A stretch of DNA of 10,380 bases from Xanthoparmelia taractica. Its lineage: Eukaryota > Ascomycota > Lecanoromycetes > Lecanorales > Parmeliaceae. The position numbers and the translations under genes were made by a program. Shown piece by piece: positions 9,300-10,380 of this stretch (the stretch's first letter is position 1; every line of letters begins with the position of its first letter). The stretch spans positions 1 to 10,380 of the forward strand of contig JANQBS010000637.1 in the NCBI GenBank assembly GCA_033085395.1, read 5' to 3'. Under the pieces are notes generated by a model. The model was given only the letters and a program-made list of their open reading frames with translations, had not been told where the DNA came from and made no database searches.

Positions 9300-10300
9300 T
9301 ATACATTATACGTTATTTATTCTAATTCTTAGGGGGCTATTATTAAATAATTAATAATCACGCTTCTATGTCTTTCTATAGAACTATTCTAACTTCTATA
9401 ATAGAAGAACGTAAGACTAATTTATTATTTATTATTTTATTATTTTGTTAATAGCGATATCGACAATATAACGATTCGATTAATTAGAATTACTAGAAAA
9501 CTTTATCGACGATATATTAATAACGATATCGTAAGTAATAATTATTAGCGTCTTTTAATATTAATAAATTTATCTTCGCTTTCTTAAAACTTTTCTCTTC
9601 TTTATAATATTTAATATACTTCTCGTAAGTTCTTACTTTAACGCTATAATATCGCTCTTAAATATATTAATGCTATCGTATTACTAGTTAACTCTTATTA
9701 TTATAACTTCTTCTAACTTCTTTATTGTAAGTGTTATTAAACTTTCTCTATCGTTACGCTAATATTAATATATGCTAACACTCGAGATAGCTCACATAAT
9801 AATAATAACAAGTAAGTTTCTTAACGCTTCGTTATCGTATACTAATATAAGATAATATCTACTCTCTCTTATTATTAATACTTTATTCGCTTCAACGATA
9901 ATTATATTAAAGATAAGTTCTTATTTTATACTTATTGTAAAAGCGCTAAAAAGAGAATTCGAGATTATATAAAAATTTCGTCTTTTCTTTATAGAAAAAT
10001 TAGAAAGACTCTTTATCGCGTTCGTCGAGTTCTTAAAATTATAGCGTCGATAAAGCGTAATCGAGCGTATATTAATTATAAGATTACTTAATTTCGTAAG
10101 AAATAGGGCTTAATTATAATTATTAATAATTAAGCGATTATTATTATTATAACTCTTTAACGCGATCTTTAAATCGCGAAGAAAAAACTTAAGACGCTAT
10201 ATAAGCGCGTTAAAGAGCTTAAGAATTATAATAAACTTCTTTAAGAGAAGATAGATAATATAAACGTCTATAAGGCGAAGTTAAAAGAAGTCGTCTCTAA
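9300..10300 (+). pseudogene. Coding-like tract ending in a basic coiled coil at the right TIR
   Basis: One plus frame (starts at 0 mod 3), read through about 20 TAA/TAG, gives protein-like sequence up to the right TIR. The clearest part is 9930-10300: CKSAKKRIRDYIKI, then KTLYRVRRVLKIIASIKRNR, and finally KKKLKTLYKRVKELKNY with heptad-spaced Leu, Val and Ile. Cysteines at about 9726-9734 and 9939 could be left from zinc-binding pairs, since Tyr here may be a mutated Cys or His. The strand is not certain: the codon-aligned minus frame from 10304 to about 9500 has even fewer stops. The plus reading is preferred for its charge and heptad pattern. No family was recognised. Like the NLR at the other end, the frame runs into the TIR. 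Confidence 0.33.
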
Positions 10301-10327
10301 TAAGTACGGGTCGGAAAGGTGTGGTAT
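10301..10327 (-). repeat. Right terminal inverted repeat, 27 bp
   Basis: This is the exact reverse complement of 51-77. The outer end reads GGTGTGG followed by TAT, so a TA dinucleotide (10325-10326) lies just outside, mirroring the left arm. Longer direct target duplications (3, 8 or 9 bp) were looked for by eye and not found: caacag on the left does not match atttga on the right. TG dinucleotides are intact here and in the flank that follows. Confidence 0.93.
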
Positions 10328-10380
10328 ATTTGATGGTATGGGACTAGTTTTTCGAATATCATATCGAAAGGTATGAGATA
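10328..10380. other. Right flank, not RIP-like
   Basis: These 53 bases outside the right TIR keep many TG dinucleotides (gatggtatggg, ggtatgag) and one CA. This contrasts with the interior and supports the TIR as the edge of the mutated repeat. It is too short to assign a gene. Confidence 0.6.

Larger units (their letters stand above)
52..10326. mobile_element. RIP-degraded TIR element of about 10.27 kb
   Basis: Seen: a perfect 27-bp inverted repeat at both ends, TA at both outer edges, and an abrupt change in base pattern at those edges, since the interior is RIP-mutated and the flanks and arms are not. Known: RIP in ascomycetes acts on duplicated DNA, so the whole interval was probably part of a multicopy repeat. 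Inferred: it is a TIR DNA transposon. A TA target fits the Tc1/mariner/pogo group, but 10 kb is large for that group and no DDE transposase motif was recognised, so the superfamily is left open. Alternatives are a non-autonomous element, a composite of nested insertions, or two small elements that happen to flank a repeat-rich segment. The interior includes a decayed NLR gene (78-2057), unidentified coding-like tracts, and one less mutated island (8271-8473). Confidence 0.72.

Noticed and set aside
9502..9522. FIDDILI in a plus frame, resembling the YxDD box of reverse transcriptases
   Set aside because: The residues after it lack the His-rich and FLG segments of Ty3-type enzymes and the DLG segment of copia types. 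No other reverse transcriptase motif lies upstream in any frame.

Overview
The window looks like a 10.3-kb piece of a filamentous ascomycete (Pezizomycotina) genome that has been heavily hit by repeat-induced point mutation (RIP). CpA and TpG dinucleotides are nearly absent over long stretches and TpA is in large excess, while CpG stays common (acg, cga, cgt everywhere). That pattern fits CpA-directed C-to-T change on both strands and not ordinary CpG deamination. Former CAA, CAG and TGG codons have become TAA and TAG, so no intact gene survives.

Layout: (1) 1-50 is left flank. (2) A perfect 27-bp inverted repeat lies at 51-77 and 10301-10327. Both arms keep their CA/TG dinucleotides, and each is bounded by TA, which suggests a TIR-type DNA transposon of about 10.27 kb. 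(3) 78-2057, minus strand, is the wreck of a fungal NOD-like receptor (STAND/NACHT protein). It has an N-terminal fungal STAND domain, a degraded P-loop, a Walker B, NACHT helical motifs and a winged-helix segment. It is read in successive frames and is cut off at the left TIR. (4) About 2380-3990, plus strand, has a weak divergent coding-like tract. (5) About 4310-8270 is the most extreme CA/TG desert; 4750-7440 on its minus strand carries coding-like tracts that may be one decayed gene. (6) 8271-8473, with a smaller patch at 8551-8612, is an island where CA and TG survive. (7) About 8970-10300, plus strand, has further coding-like tracts, the last a lysine-rich coiled-coil-like stretch running into the right TIR. 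(8) 10328-10380 is right flank.

Only the NLR identification rests on a long ordered series of family motifs. The other tracts are read-through reconstructions of unknown family and may be partly chance. No transposase was recognised. My reading is a multicopy element, possibly carrying an immune-receptor-like gene as cargo, that RIP has silenced. The unmutated terminal repeats and the island at 8271 are the parts RIP does not explain.
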